NCBI RefSeq assembly: GCF_002741035.1
Contig: NZ_CP016808.1
Coordinates: forward strand, 2,554,001-2,618,000
Reading direction: 5' to 3'
From: Paenibacillus sp. BIHB 4019
Lineage (GTDB): Bacteria; Bacillota; Bacilli; Paenibacillales; Paenibacillaceae
Length of the DNA stretch: 64,000 nucleotides
Of the stretch, positions 20,560 to 29,946 are shown piece after piece (positions within the stretch are counted from its first letter, which is position 1; each line of letters opens with the position of its first letter). The position numbers and the translations under genes were made by a program. Below the pieces are notes generated by a model that saw nothing but the letters and a program-made list of their open reading frames with translations, ran no database searches and was not told the DNA's origin.

Positions 20560-21216
20560 TTGTTTAATGGATGGTTTACGGCAGAAACAACCGCGTTCTT
20601 CCTTTATTCGGCCCTTGTTGTGACGGGCTCTATCATTATGATTCATGCCAGAATGCTGCCTAGGCTGGCTCTGGGCGTAGTGTTGACGATTATTGGAAAT
20701 TCAGGGCTGCTCGTCCGGCTAGATGCCGGTCTGATTGCGCTTTTTCAGGCACTTCTATATGTGGGTACAATGGGAATTTTGCTAGGGTCAGAGATTAGGA
20801 GGCATTCGGAAATAGGCCGGCATAACCGGTCGATTGGAATCGCTTCCCGCGAAATGGCAGCTGCTGCAGGCATTCCGTTTTTGCTCGCTATTCTGATGTA
20901 TGTCATTTTGAAGCTGCCCTATTCTGGCGAAGAAATGCCGCTGCTCCCTGCCCATTTGATGACAGCGGCGACGCTGATGGCTATTGGGGTGTACGGGGCA
21001 ATTGTCAAAAGAAATTCATTGGTGGCCTTGCTGTGTGTAAGTATCATTTTATGCGGAGCCCAGTTGAACATTGCTGCTTTAAGCTTATATGTACATGGAA
21101 TAGAGGAAGGGCTTGGAACTCTTCCTTTGGTGGTTTTTTTCGCGCAGGCTTCAATTGGAGCGGCCGTATTAATTGTATTATACAAACGAGACTCCACCAC
21201 CTCTAATCATGAATAA
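20560..21216 (+). CDS. NuoJ-NuoK fusion, complex-I-like membrane subunit
   Basis: 218 residues. The first half resembles NuoJ (three helices ending LIALFQALLYVGTMGILL). After a linker, the second half resembles NuoK (LMAIGVYGAIVKRNSLVALL, then QLNIAALSLYV, then ASIGAAVLIVLY). In NuoK two membrane glutamates are essential for proton movement. Here the first position reads Ser (CVSIIL where GLELML is usual) and the second Gln (AQASIG where AEAAIG is usual). The TTG at 20560 is chosen because GGAGAGGGAGAG lies upstream; an in-frame GTG at 20527 falls in the terminator. nuoL follows after 27 nt. There is no nuoA-I nearby, so an ordinary complex I role is unlikely. Confidence 0.75.
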   Translation: MFNGWFTAETTAFFLYSALVVTGSIIMIHARMLPRLALGVVLTIIGNSGLLVRLDAGLIALFQALLYVGTMGILLGSEIRRHSEIGRHNRSIGIASREMAAAAGIPFLLAILMYVILKLPYSGEEMPLLPAHLMTAATLMAIGVYGAIVKRNSLVALLCVSIILCGAQLNIAALSLYVHGIEEGLGTLPLVVFFAQASIGAAVLIVLYKRDSTTSNHE

Positions 21217-21243
21217 TAGTTAAACAGGAGGTGATCGTAGCAG

Positions 21244-23109
21244 ATGCAAATGTATGCTGAGGCTGCTTTTCTTATTCCGCTGCTGCCGCTAGCTTCTTTT
21301 TTGATCCTGCTGGCGCTTGGCCGAGGGTCTCATTCTGCTGGCGCCTGGGTTGGAACAGGAGGCGCAGCTGCTTCGCTGCTGTTGTCGCTTCTGGTATGGA
21401 TTGAGCGGTTCCGCTATAGGGCAGTCGATTATAATGATAGCTTTAACTGGATTTCGATAGATCGGCTTACGCTGCGAATTGGATTTGAGGTTACTAACAT
21501 GAGCGCGCTGCTGCTGGTAGGTGTCAGCTTGCTGAGCATGTTGGTTCATATTTATGCCGCTGGTTATATGAAGAAGGATGAACGCTTGACGGTGTTCTAC
21601 AGTTATATGTCCTTATTCACCTTCTCGCTGCTGGCACTCACTCTCGCAGATAACGTACTGGCGTTTTATTTGTTCTGGGAGCTTGCCTCCGTCAGTCTAT
21701 TTTTATTGTTTGGTTTCTGGTACGCGAAGAGCGCGGCGCGTGCGGCTGCCAAGAAAGCTTTTATTATGATGCGTTTAGCGAGTGCGGGATTGCTGCTTGC
21801 AACGCTGATGCTGTTTTGGTTTATGCCGGAGCATGCGCTTGATTTTGCTGCTATACATAACGTTTTTGAAGGGCAATCCGGTGCGATTGCGAAAAATATA
21901 ACAGCATTGATCGCAAGCTTGCTGCTGCTTGCGGCGGCAGGAATGGCTGCGCAGTTTCCGCTCTACGCTTGGCTGCGCAGTGTCGAGCAGGCTCCTGCTC
22001 CAGCGAGCGCGCTGCTGCAAGGAGCAGGCATGATGGCAGGAGCGCTGCTTCTGTCCAAAACGACAGAAATCTTCCAATCGGCTCCAGCCGTAACGGACGC
22101 GGCGCTTTATATTGGCGCTGCGACAGCGGTTTATGCTGCTGCCAGGGCGCTAATGGAGCGGAATGTGAACAAAATATTGATTTATTCGACAATCAGCCAG
22201 CTAGGTATCGTTCAGCTTTCGCTCGCCCTCGGTGCCGCCACAAGCAGCATGCTTTATGTGCTAGTCCATGCGATTTGCAAAACGCTGCTTGTATTGGCAG
22301 CAGGCCAACTATTGAAGGCAGTTGGAACAGCGGATATAGGGAGCATGGGTGGTTTGCGCAAGCATATGCCGCTTGCAGCGTGGACGTTTTTCATTGGCGG
22401 TGTGGCTTTATGCGGCATTCCCCCGCTCACGGGCTTTTGGCTGCAGCAGTCGATTTGGGCGGAAGCATCAGAGCGGAATCTATTGTGGCTGGCTGCAATT
22501 ATGCTTGTACTGCTTTTGACCGCGGCTTATATGTCCCGCATGTATTTTCTTATATTTGAAGGGAAGCCGCGTTCAACTGCAACGGCCATGCTTGATCAAG
22601 GCCATAAGCGTTCGCGCCTTATGAGCTATTCGATATTTGCGCTTGCCGCGATCGTTGTCCTTTCAAGCTTCTTTCAATTGGTCTGGGGCAGCTTGCCTGA
22701 ACGATGGCTCGATGGGGAAGCGGCTGGCGCGCAAGGCAATATGTCCTTAGCATCAATGCTGGCCGCTACTGCAATCCTTCTAGGTGGCGCTTGGCTCGGA
22801 TGGCTCAAAAACAAACGTGAGGCGAACGCGACGGGCACTGGCCCAAATCAGCTGAAGGATGCTTCTGCTGGATGGGCGGCAGGCAAAGCGAGTGCGATCA
22901 AGCAGCCGTTTGCCGCTGCCGGTGAGGCATTAGCGGCGATTGAACATGCGATGGGCATGCCGCTCCAGCTGGCGGCTCGACTGTTGTATGCGATCGGGAG
23001 GCTGGCTGTTAGCTGGAGCCTTCGCAGTACGATTCGGGGAATGGGACTAGCGATCATTTTTGGACTGGTCATCACGATCATCATCATGGCTGCAAAGGGG
23101 GAGTGGTAA
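21244..23109 (+). CDS. NuoL-like antiporter subunit, charge-depleted
   Basis: 621 residues with about 14-16 membrane helices, plus a C-terminal soluble/amphipathic region and final helix (LAIIFGLVITIIIMA), as in NuoL. Conserved: the TM5 Glu (FWELASVSLFLLFGFWY), AAKKAFI, YSTISQLG, the HAxxKxLLxLAAG lysine. Changed: the TM7 Lys of GKSAQFPL is Met (GMAAQFPL), the TM8 His of ALIHA is Gln (ALLQG), and the TM12 Lys-Asp of GFWSKDEI are Gln-Gln (GFWLQQSI). A perfect AGGAGGTGATC precedes the ATG. Proton pumping in the standard manner is doubtful. Confidence 0.82.
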   Translation: MQMYAEAAFLIPLLPLASFLILLALGRGSHSAGAWVGTGGAAASLLLSLLVWIERFRYRAVDYNDSFNWISIDRLTLRIGFEVTNMSALLLVGVSLLSMLVHIYAAGYMKKDERLTVFYSYMSLFTFSLLALTLADNVLAFYLFWELASVSLFLLFGFWYAKSAARAAAKKAFIMMRLASAGLLLATLMLFWFMPEHALDFAAIHNVFEGQSGAIAKNITALIASLLLLAAAGMAAQFPLYAWLRSVEQAPAPASALLQGAGMMAGALLLSKTTEIFQSAPAVTDAALYIGAATAVYAAARALMERNVNKILIYSTISQLGIVQLSLALGAATSSMLYVLVHAICKTLLVLAAGQLLKAVGTADIGSMGGLRKHMPLAAWTFFIGGVALCGIPPLTGFWLQQSIWAEASERNLLWLAAIMLVLLLTAAYMSRMYFLIFEGKPRSTATAMLDQGHKRSRLMSYSIFALAAIVVLSSFFQLVWGSLPERWLDGEAAGAQGNMSLASMLAATAILLGGAWLGWLKNKREANATGTGPNQLKDASAGWAAGKASAIKQPFAAAGEALAAIEHAMGMPLQLAARLLYAIGRLAVSWSLRSTIRGMGLAIIFGLVITIIIMAAKGEW

Positions 23110-23110
23110 A

Positions 23111-24748
23111 ATGGCATTTTTGACAGAGCTGCCGCTTTTGTCTTTAATGTGGCTGGCCCCTGCTGCCGGCATGCTGCTTATCCTGCTCACGCCATCCGGT
23201 CAAGGAAGAGCGATGCAGTCGCTTGCCGTGCTTGCGGCACTGCTCCCGCTGCTTTTCGCTGCTTTTTTATATGCGGCATTTAATCAACAGCAAGGGGGCG
23301 GCGCTTATACGGAGCAGTATACGTGGATTGAGATTCCGCTCCCTTTTGCTTCAACTGTAGGACAAGTATATAGCGAAGCAAAATTATCCTTTTCCTACAC
23401 GGTTGCGGTAGACGGGCTATCGCTGCCGTTGCTGCTTGCCGCCGCGCTGGTGACGGGGCTCGCTGCTGTGACCGCTGTTCAGCTTAGGAAGCGGCGCAAA
23501 GCGTTTTATTTTTGGCTGCTGTGGCTGGAAGCTTCACTGCTGGGGCTTTTTATCGCCAGGGATGTTTTGCTGTTTATCGTATTTTTACAGGCCGCGCTGA
23601 TCGCTCTTTATTTTCTGCTGGGCATATGGGGCAATCCGGACGGCGAGCGGACGGCGAATCGGCTATTGGCTGGGGCAGGGCTAGGTTCTGTGCTGCTGCT
23701 TGTCGTATTCCTTATTTTGACCTGTACGGCGGGCCTTCGTATTGAAAAGGCTGGCGAGCAGCTTCATGCGGTATACAGCGGATCATACGGCGGAATCGCC
23801 CGTGGGCTGCTTGCAGGAGAGACGGCAATGAGCCAAGAGGTGCCGGATGGGAGAGCGGCAGCCGCAGCGCCATTGTCCGAAGGTGTGAAGATGGCGCTGT
23901 TTATTTTGCAGCTTATCGGCTTCGGTTTGTTTATGCCGCTTCTGCCATTTCATACATGGCTAATGAAAGCGCAGGCCAGCGCACCAATACCGGTCGCAAT
24001 GATTATTTCGGGTCTGCTTCCGGCCGCCGGGTCGTATGGACTGCTGCGCTATGGCGTATTTTTGTTTCCAGAGCAAGCGGAGAAAATGGCCTCGGCTCTT
24101 GCTGTTCTCGGCATTATTCAGCTTCTGTACGGGGCTTTGCTGGCTCTGCGCCAGACGGATATGAGGCAGCTGCTTGCTTATGCCTCGCTTAGCCAAATGG
24201 GATTGATTTGGCTTGGAATTGCCGCCTTTAATGAGACAGGGCTGCAGGGGACGATCTTTCAGCTCATGGCGGGCAGCTTATGCTTTGCCCTGTTATGGCT
24301 CGTTGTCGGCAGCTTGCAGGAGCGAGCTAAAACAACGGCAATTTCCGAGCTTGGCGGCTTGGCCCGCTCGCTTCCGTTTATTTGCGGCATTTTCATGGCC
24401 GCGGGGCTGTCGATTATCGGCATTCCCGGCTTGGCTGGCTTTCCCGGGATTTTACTGTCGCTGCTCGGCTTATTCGATTCGCTGCCATGGCTCGCTGCTG
24501 CCGCAATACCGGGAATCGTACTCACTGCCGCTTATATGCTGCGAGGACTGCTGAGCGTAAGCTTCGGGCCGATTGATGAGCGGCATGCGGCATTCAAGGA
24601 TGCCCGCCTTATTGAGGCAGCGCCGATGATTATCTTGCTTGCTTTTATCGTGCTGCTCGGCTGCTTCCCGTCATTTTTGACCGATACGGTGCAGCAAAGC
24701 ATTACGGGGCTTTATAGTCAATTGCTGGCAGGCAGGATGGAGGGATAG
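23111..24748 (+). CDS. NuoM-like antiporter subunit, charge-depleted
   Basis: 545 residues, about 14 membrane helices. The antiporter fold is clear from ALYFLLGIWGNPD, PLLPFHTWL, GSYGLLRYG and LASLSQMGL, yet every charged residue of the usual proton path is replaced: TM5 Glu is Gln (FLQAALIALYF), TM7 Lys is Phe (GFGLFMPLLPF), TM8 Lys is Ala (GLLPAAGSYG), and TM12 Glu is Ile (GFPGILLSLL). The ATG at 23111 follows GGGGGAG, one base after the nuoL stop; the open frame upstream overlaps nuoL and is not conserved. nuoN follows after 3 nt. Confidence 0.8.
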   Translation: MAFLTELPLLSLMWLAPAAGMLLILLTPSGQGRAMQSLAVLAALLPLLFAAFLYAAFNQQQGGGAYTEQYTWIEIPLPFASTVGQVYSEAKLSFSYTVAVDGLSLPLLLAAALVTGLAAVTAVQLRKRRKAFYFWLLWLEASLLGLFIARDVLLFIVFLQAALIALYFLLGIWGNPDGERTANRLLAGAGLGSVLLLVVFLILTCTAGLRIEKAGEQLHAVYSGSYGGIARGLLAGETAMSQEVPDGRAAAAAPLSEGVKMALFILQLIGFGLFMPLLPFHTWLMKAQASAPIPVAMIISGLLPAAGSYGLLRYGVFLFPEQAEKMASALAVLGIIQLLYGALLALRQTDMRQLLAYASLSQMGLIWLGIAAFNETGLQGTIFQLMAGSLCFALLWLVVGSLQERAKTTAISELGGLARSLPFICGIFMAAGLSIIGIPGLAGFPGILLSLLGLFDSLPWLAAAAIPGIVLTAAYMLRGLLSVSFGPIDERHAAFKDARLIEAAPMIILLAFIVLLGCFPSFLTDTVQQSITGLYSQLLAGRMEG

Positions 24749-24751
24749 CTC

Positions 24752-26266
24752 ATGACAAATAGTGAAGCGCTGGGTTCGCAGTTTTGGTTAGGTACGGTGC
24801 AGCTTATTCCTGAGCTGCTCCTCCTTTTGCTGCTGATTACACTTGCTGCTGGCCCCCGGTTTCGCTTGTGGCACCAAGCGGGACCGGCGCCAGGGTGGTT
24901 GACACTGCCTTGGCTGGTCGTCGTATTTGCAGCGGCCTTATGGCGGATGGTAGCGAACGGCACAGAAGCGGCGATAGCGATTGCCGAGGGCAGACAGCCT
25001 GGCGGAGTGGCGGGAATCCCCTATCTGGGCTTAAATGCGGAAAGCTTCATGTTTTTGCTGGTCATGGCGGGAGCTATCATAGCGGTGCTGCTCAGTCTGG
25101 GAGAAGAGCGGGAGCAGCGTATTAACGTTTATTTATATATTCCTGCTGCGCTGCTTGGCATACGTTTGCTGCTTGCGCCTTCCAATCTTATTACGCTCTA
25201 TGTGGGACTTGAGCTATTTAGTTTGGCGGCATTGAGCCTGATTTTGGCCACGTTGAAAAAGCGGCATAAGCATTTGTCTCGGCCTGAACGCCCGGCAGTG
25301 CGCTTCTCGGCCCGTTCTGGCGTTGGAACTGCCCTGCTGCTGTTCGGCATGTCTTATCTTTATGGCTTGACTGGCGAGATGGACTTAGCTGCTATTCGTG
25401 CATCCATTTCTGATATGCAGTCGTATGCTTCGCTTGCATACTTGGCCATTTTGCTCATGGCATGCGGTTTGGGCGTAAAAGTGGCGGCCCTGCCATTTAG
25501 CATTTGGATGTCCAACGAGAATGGAAAAAACACGGGCTTTCCTTATACGGCTGGCGCGATGTTTCTAGTAGTAGCAGGCCAAGGCGCAGCTGCGGCTGCA
25601 TTGTATCATCTGCTCCATGAAACGGAGATAGTCCAGCTATTGGGTTTAAACAGCGCTTATATCGGCTTGCAGGCAATTGCAGCCTGCCAAATCGCTTGGG
25701 GCACATTCGCGATGCTGAGGCAAAAGCAGGCTGCTAACCTATTAGGCTGGGCGAGCGCCATCAATAGCGGCTATTTGCTTGTTCCGGTCGCACTTAGTCT
25801 TGCACCCGCTCATAGCAGCTTATTCGCACCGCTCGGCTATCAATTCGCTGTGCATATGCTGGCCATGTTTGGGGCTACAGCTATTTTGGCAGCTGTTCGG
25901 GAAGCGACAGGGCATGGAAAGCTCAGCGGTCTGGCTGGTTTGTATCATCGGTCGCCTTGGCTTGCGGCAGCGATGGCTGTTTTCGTGCTGTCGCTTGCAG
26001 GCTTGCCGCTAACGGGCGGCTTTTTTGCCAAAGTGTATATATGGCTGGGCAGCGTTGCAGCAGAGGCCTATTGGCTGCTGGGCATTATGGCTGTATGCAG
26101 CCTCGTTGCCGCGTATGCTTATTTCGGCTTTATCCGGCAAATGTTCATGAGAACGGGCAGCGACGAGCGTGCGCTTTCGCTTCCGTTTGCCGCATCTGTA
26201 GGCATTGCTATTTGCGCCGTCGCACTTGTCGTGCTGGGCTTGTTCCCAGGCTTGTTAATGAAGTAA
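24752..26266 (+). CDS. NuoN-like antiporter subunit
   Basis: 504 residues, about 14 helices. More of the proton path is kept than in its neighbours: TM5 Glu (LYVGLELFSLA), TM7 Lys (GLGVKVAALPF) and TM12 Lys (SLAGLPLTGGFFAKVYIW) are present, but the TM8 Lys of GSKAA is Gln (AGQGAA). GGATGGAGGGAT precedes the ATG. It ends the four-gene module; no terminator is obvious in the following 490 nt. Confidence 0.82.
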   Translation: MTNSEALGSQFWLGTVQLIPELLLLLLLITLAAGPRFRLWHQAGPAPGWLTLPWLVVVFAAALWRMVANGTEAAIAIAEGRQPGGVAGIPYLGLNAESFMFLLVMAGAIIAVLLSLGEEREQRINVYLYIPAALLGIRLLLAPSNLITLYVGLELFSLAALSLILATLKKRHKHLSRPERPAVRFSARSGVGTALLLFGMSYLYGLTGEMDLAAIRASISDMQSYASLAYLAILLMACGLGVKVAALPFSIWMSNENGKNTGFPYTAGAMFLVVAGQGAAAAALYHLLHETEIVQLLGLNSAYIGLQAIAACQIAWGTFAMLRQKQAANLLGWASAINSGYLLVPVALSLAPAHSSLFAPLGYQFAVHMLAMFGATAILAAVREATGHGKLSGLAGLYHRSPWLAAAMAVFVLSLAGLPLTGGFFAKVYIWLGSVAAEAYWLLGIMAVCSLVAAYAYFGFIRQMFMRTGSDERALSLPFAASVGIAICAVALVVLGLFPGLLMK

Positions 26267-26758
26267 ACAGCCCCTGATTGGAAGGAGCCCAATAGGGTAA
26301 GAAAACAATATGGATTCAGAAAGCTGGGCCTTTGGTCGCTATATTAAACCGGAACAAGGACAAGCCTGCTCCAAGCGCGAAAGTTAATGGGAGAGATAGC
26401 AGATCCAACAGTATGCGAATGAGAGATTTAGCAGATACAACGGCAAGCAACAGGTTAAGGTGCAATGGAATATGAAGCAATGTGATGATGTAGGTAGGGA
26501 TAAGTAAACGGAATTAAGTGCGAATATAAGTGCGGAAGTTAAGTGCGGATGTAAATGCGAGAATTGCATGAATCGTAAGTGAGAATGCCAAGTGCGGATG
26601 TAATTGCAAGAATTATACGAATGGTAAGTACGAATGCCAAGTGCGGATGATTAGGTATAAATGATAAGAGCGAATGATATGCACGAATGAAAAGTGTGAA
26701 TGAAAAGTACAAAAGATAGGCACGAGAAAAATACGAATGCAAAGGCAGAATAAATAAC
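26267..26758. other. Gene-free purine-rich spacer with tandem repeats
   Basis: 492 bases between nuoN and the protease gene with no credible gene. The plus strand is A/G-rich, built of loosely repeated units such as AAGTGCGGATG and GTACGAATG. A clear 49-bp tandem repeat lies at 26541-26651. The weak site AAAGG near 26741 is the only ribosome-binding candidate for the next gene. Confidence 0.7.
26541..26651. repeat. 49-bp tandem repeat, about 2.3 copies
   Basis: Units at 26541-26589 and 26590-26638 have the same length and differ at about ten positions; a third begins at 26639 and decays after about 12 nt. Each starts AAGTGCGGATGTAA and ends GAATGCC. Confidence 0.85.
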
Positions 26759-29299
26759 ATGAAGTTTAATCATGGTAGGTTCCGCAGTTTGCGCCGCCAG
26801 CTTGCTGCGCTGCTGGCGGTTATGTTGCTCTGCGGCGTTGTATCCGCCGCAGAGCCTTGGGCGGCGGAGCGTATTGACGCCGCCCCAAGTGCAAAAGAGG
26901 AGCCGCCGCAAAGCTGGCTCCTCAAATGGAGCGACCCCGCGCAAGCAGCTGAGCTGCGCGGGACGCTCGTGATCCGCCGCCAGGCTGAGGCGGCGGTCGA
27001 TGTTGTACGTCCGGCCGAAGCATCGGCGGACGTCGAAGCATGGCTGCGCCGGCTGCGAAGCACGCCGGGCGTCGAATACGTGTACCCGAATGGACGGGTA
27101 CACGCCTTAGAGCTGTCCGCCGCACCGCAGGCGGACGACAGCCCTCCAGCCGAAGCTGCCTCCGGCGAGGCTTCGGCCCTTACAGCCGCCGCCGCGAAGG
27201 CAGCGGCGGCCAACGATCCCGAGCTTGCGAAGCAAAGCTATCTCAAGCAGATCGGCGCGCTAGCCGCTTGGAAAACCGTGCGCGAGCAAACCGCGCTGAC
27301 GATCGCGATTGTCGATACGGGCATCGATCTCGACCATCCCGATCTCAAAAAAAATCTCGTCCCCGGCATCAACTTGATCGACACGGATACGCCGCCTGAG
27401 GACAATAACGGCCACGGGACAAGCGTGGCTGGAGTAATTGCTGCTTCCGGCAACAATGGCATTGGCGTATCCGGCATTTTGTGGAAGGCGAAGCTGATGC
27501 CGATCAAAGCGCTTGATCATAATGGCGATGGGACAGAGCAGGATTTGGGCGAAGCGATTTTGTATGCGGTGCGCAAGCAGGCCAAGATCATCGTGCTCTC
27601 CGTGGGATTATACCGTTATTCTCCTTATATGCAGGACATTGTAAATTATGCAGAGAGCAAAGGGGTGCTGCTGGTAGCAGCAGCGGGCAATGATGGACAG
27701 ACGCTAGGAAGTATGGCAGCTGTAAAATATCCCGCCGCCTATTCGACGGTGCTGGCAGTTGGCGGCGTAAAAGCGGACAATTCGCCGGATTTGCGTTCGA
27801 ATCCCGGTACGGAGCTGGATTTGTCAGCGGCCTGGAATGTGTATACGACAGCAGTAGGCGGGACCTATAAGAAAGAAGAGGGCACGTCGATGGCCGCCCC
27901 TCAGGTAGCAGCAGCGGCGGCACTCATCTGGGCCCGTTATCCGAAGCTCAAAACGTATCAAGTCAGGGAGCTGCTGCGCCAAACGACGCGCAACATTGGC
28001 GGCTCGGGCTTCGATAATCGTACAGGCTATGGGCTGCTGCAAATCGATAAAGCGCTGAGCACACCTGTTATAGCCGATGGTTTTGAGCCGAATGATACGA
28101 GGGCCACAGCTGCCTTTCTCCCCTTGAACAAGCAAATATCCGCCGTACTCAATACGGGCAAGGATATCGACTGGTACACCGTGGAGGCGCCATATGACGG
28201 CAAGCTCACGATGAAGTACCAATCACTGACTGAATCAGGGGCCGCGATTCCGCCTATTCGGCTGCTGCATTATGTGAATGGTGTCCAGAAAAATACTTAT
28301 ACGACGAAGCTTGCCAGCGGCAATGCCGAGTTCACGGTAAAAAAAGGGACCCAAAAAATAGGCGTCCAGTTCATGAACAGCGATAATGCAGCCCGTCAGC
28401 CCTATTTGCTGGACTCCTCTTTTATTATGAAACCTGATGCTTATGAATCGAATGACCAGACGTACGAAGCGTTCGCTTTGTCGCCGCGCAGCCAGACGGT
28501 AGTGGGCAATTTCCATCAGAAGGCGGATCGCGACTGGTATGCGATTACCTTCAAGCAAAGCGGCACGCTGCGGCTTACCTTGGAGGGGAATACGGCGCGA
28601 ATCGATCCGGGCCTTGCCGTTCAGCGGGCCGGACAGTCGCTTCGAACCTATGATGAGGAGTCGGAGGGCCAGGCAGAAATATCGCCAACATTGACAGTAA
28701 CACCCGGGAAATATTATATTCGTGTGCATAATGCTATTTCGTCTGAGGCCAGCCCCGTCATTGGGCAATACACGCTGAAAATCAACTATGTGCCGAAATA
28801 CGATGATCCTAATGAGCCGAATAATCAATATTACGAAGGCTTGAGCATACGCAGCGGCACAGAATATGTAGGGGTCATTGACAGCAGCACCGATGTCGAT
28901 TGGTTCCAGCTGCGCCTCGCCCAAGCGAGCCAAATTGATTTGCAGCTGTTTAATGTTCCTTCAGGAAAGGTAATGCAAGTCATAGCATACGATAAAAAGC
29001 AGCAGCAGCTTTTTTCACAGAAAACAGGCAGCACAGGCAAGCTGGATGTGAAAAACAAGCGGCTTCCTGCGGGCGTTTATTATTTTAAACTGACAGCCAA
29101 TGAGCCCTTCGACAAGCAATATTACCGTTTCAAGGTAACGGTCAAAACGTCCTTTGCCATCGCTCCTGCAATTACAGAGCAGCAGCTTCCGGCCAGCGAA
29201 GCGGGAGCCGATGAAGGACTCCGCATGTTTAGAGTGGAGGACCCTGCCGTGGAAAGCAGTGGAGAGCCATTTGCAAAAGAGCGGCTGCTCGTGCAATAG
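26759..29299 (+). CDS. Secreted subtilisin-like (S8) protease with three PPC-like domains
   Basis: 846 residues. Signal peptide (LRRQLAALLAVMLLCGVVSA), an acidic/Ala-rich propeptide to about 165, then the catalytic domain with triad D186 (AIVDTGIDLDHPDL), H219 (NGHGTSVAGV) and S377 (GTSMAAPQVA). Three bacterial pre-peptidase-type repeats follow, each opening with E(P/S)ND/N and containing DxDWYxV or a similar sequence (from about 442, 562 and 682). The first 600 bases are much more GC-rich than the rest. Secretion is expected; no anchor is seen. The ribosome-binding site is weak. It is inserted between the nuo-like module and ywzB. Confidence 0.9.
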   Translation: MKFNHGRFRSLRRQLAALLAVMLLCGVVSAAEPWAAERIDAAPSAKEEPPQSWLLKWSDPAQAAELRGTLVIRRQAEAAVDVVRPAEASADVEAWLRRLRSTPGVEYVYPNGRVHALELSAAPQADDSPPAEAASGEASALTAAAAKAAAANDPELAKQSYLKQIGALAAWKTVREQTALTIAIVDTGIDLDHPDLKKNLVPGINLIDTDTPPEDNNGHGTSVAGVIAASGNNGIGVSGILWKAKLMPIKALDHNGDGTEQDLGEAILYAVRKQAKIIVLSVGLYRYSPYMQDIVNYAESKGVLLVAAAGNDGQTLGSMAAVKYPAAYSTVLAVGGVKADNSPDLRSNPGTELDLSAAWNVYTTAVGGTYKKEEGTSMAAPQVAAAAALIWARYPKLKTYQVRELLRQTTRNIGGSGFDNRTGYGLLQIDKALSTPVIADGFEPNDTRATAAFLPLNKQISAVLNTGKDIDWYTVEAPYDGKLTMKYQSLTESGAAIPPIRLLHYVNGVQKNTYTTKLASGNAEFTVKKGTQKIGVQFMNSDNAARQPYLLDSSFIMKPDAYESNDQTYEAFALSPRSQTVVGNFHQKADRDWYAITFKQSGTLRLTLEGNTARIDPGLAVQRAGQSLRTYDEESEGQAEISPTLTVTPGKYYIRVHNAISSEASPVIGQYTLKINYVPKYDDPNEPNNQYYEGLSIRSGTEYVGVIDSSTDVDWFQLRLAQASQIDLQLFNVPSGKVMQVIAYDKKQQQLFSQKTGSTGKLDVKNKRLPAGVYYFKLTANEPFDKQYYRFKVTVKTSFAIAPAITEQQLPASEAGADEGLRMFRVEDPAVESSGEPFAKERLLVQ

Positions 29300-29368
29300 C
29301 TGAGTAAATGAGCAATCAAGCGGCACATGGGAACTTAAGGCGAACAAAAGGAGGCATCTGGAGCACAG

Positions 29369-29635
29369 ATGGGTTTGACTCAGGATATGTTGAACAACAT
29401 GCAGACAGCCACAGGAGTTACGGGACTGTTCTCCATCGTTGTAACGCTCGTTAGCATTGTACTTATATGGTTTATTATGCAGGAGCTGAAATGGGAAGCG
29501 TTTTTTGCATTTCCCCGCAGCCCCAAGGCTCGCATGTTTCAGGCGGTTATTGCGATCATACTGGGGCACGCTTTTGCCAGCTTCATTTTGGATTACTGGT
29601 CTTGGACGACAATGCTGAAGAGTTTTGTCGAATAA
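29369..29635 (+). CDS. ywzB: DUF1146 family membrane protein YwzB
   Basis: 88 residues with two hydrophobic helices (about 17-38 and 57-75) and the connecting motif QELKWEAFF. DUF1146/YwzB sits between the atp operon and murA in many bacilli; its function is not known. Here it is separated from atpC by 12 kb of inserted genes. GGAG lies 5 nt before the ATG and a stronger AAGGAGG lies 14 nt before it. A terminator follows. Confidence 0.85.
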   Translation: MGLTQDMLNNMQTATGVTGLFSIVVTLVSIVLIWFIMQELKWEAFFAFPRSPKARMFQAVIAIILGHAFASFILDYWSWTTMLKSFVE

Positions 29636-29677
29636 CGAGAGCGGAATATGTTAACAATGGGTAGTACATGACGGACT

Positions 29678-29723
29678 TAAAATCCCGCCTGCTTCCGAAC
29701 GCTATACAAGTGCGGGAATTTTG
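29678..29723 (+). terminator. Terminator after ywzB
   Basis: AAAATCCCGC pairs with GCGGGAATTTT around a loop of about 23 nt. Confidence 0.7.
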
Positions 29724-29946
29724 TTCCAGTATCAGGCAGGGCAACACCTAAAAGCATCGTTCAGCATAGGATGTTAGGGTCAGGATCGGGCTGCTTTAAA
29801 TGCTGTTGTTACATGGAAATTTAAAGCTTGTCGATTAGTGTAGATAAGTGTTAATATGGAGTTTGGATTAAGACGGGAATTTTTCACTTTTAAACAATAA
29901 TTTTAAAGCGAGAGACAGAAATTCAGTTCGCGGAGGGAACCATAAG

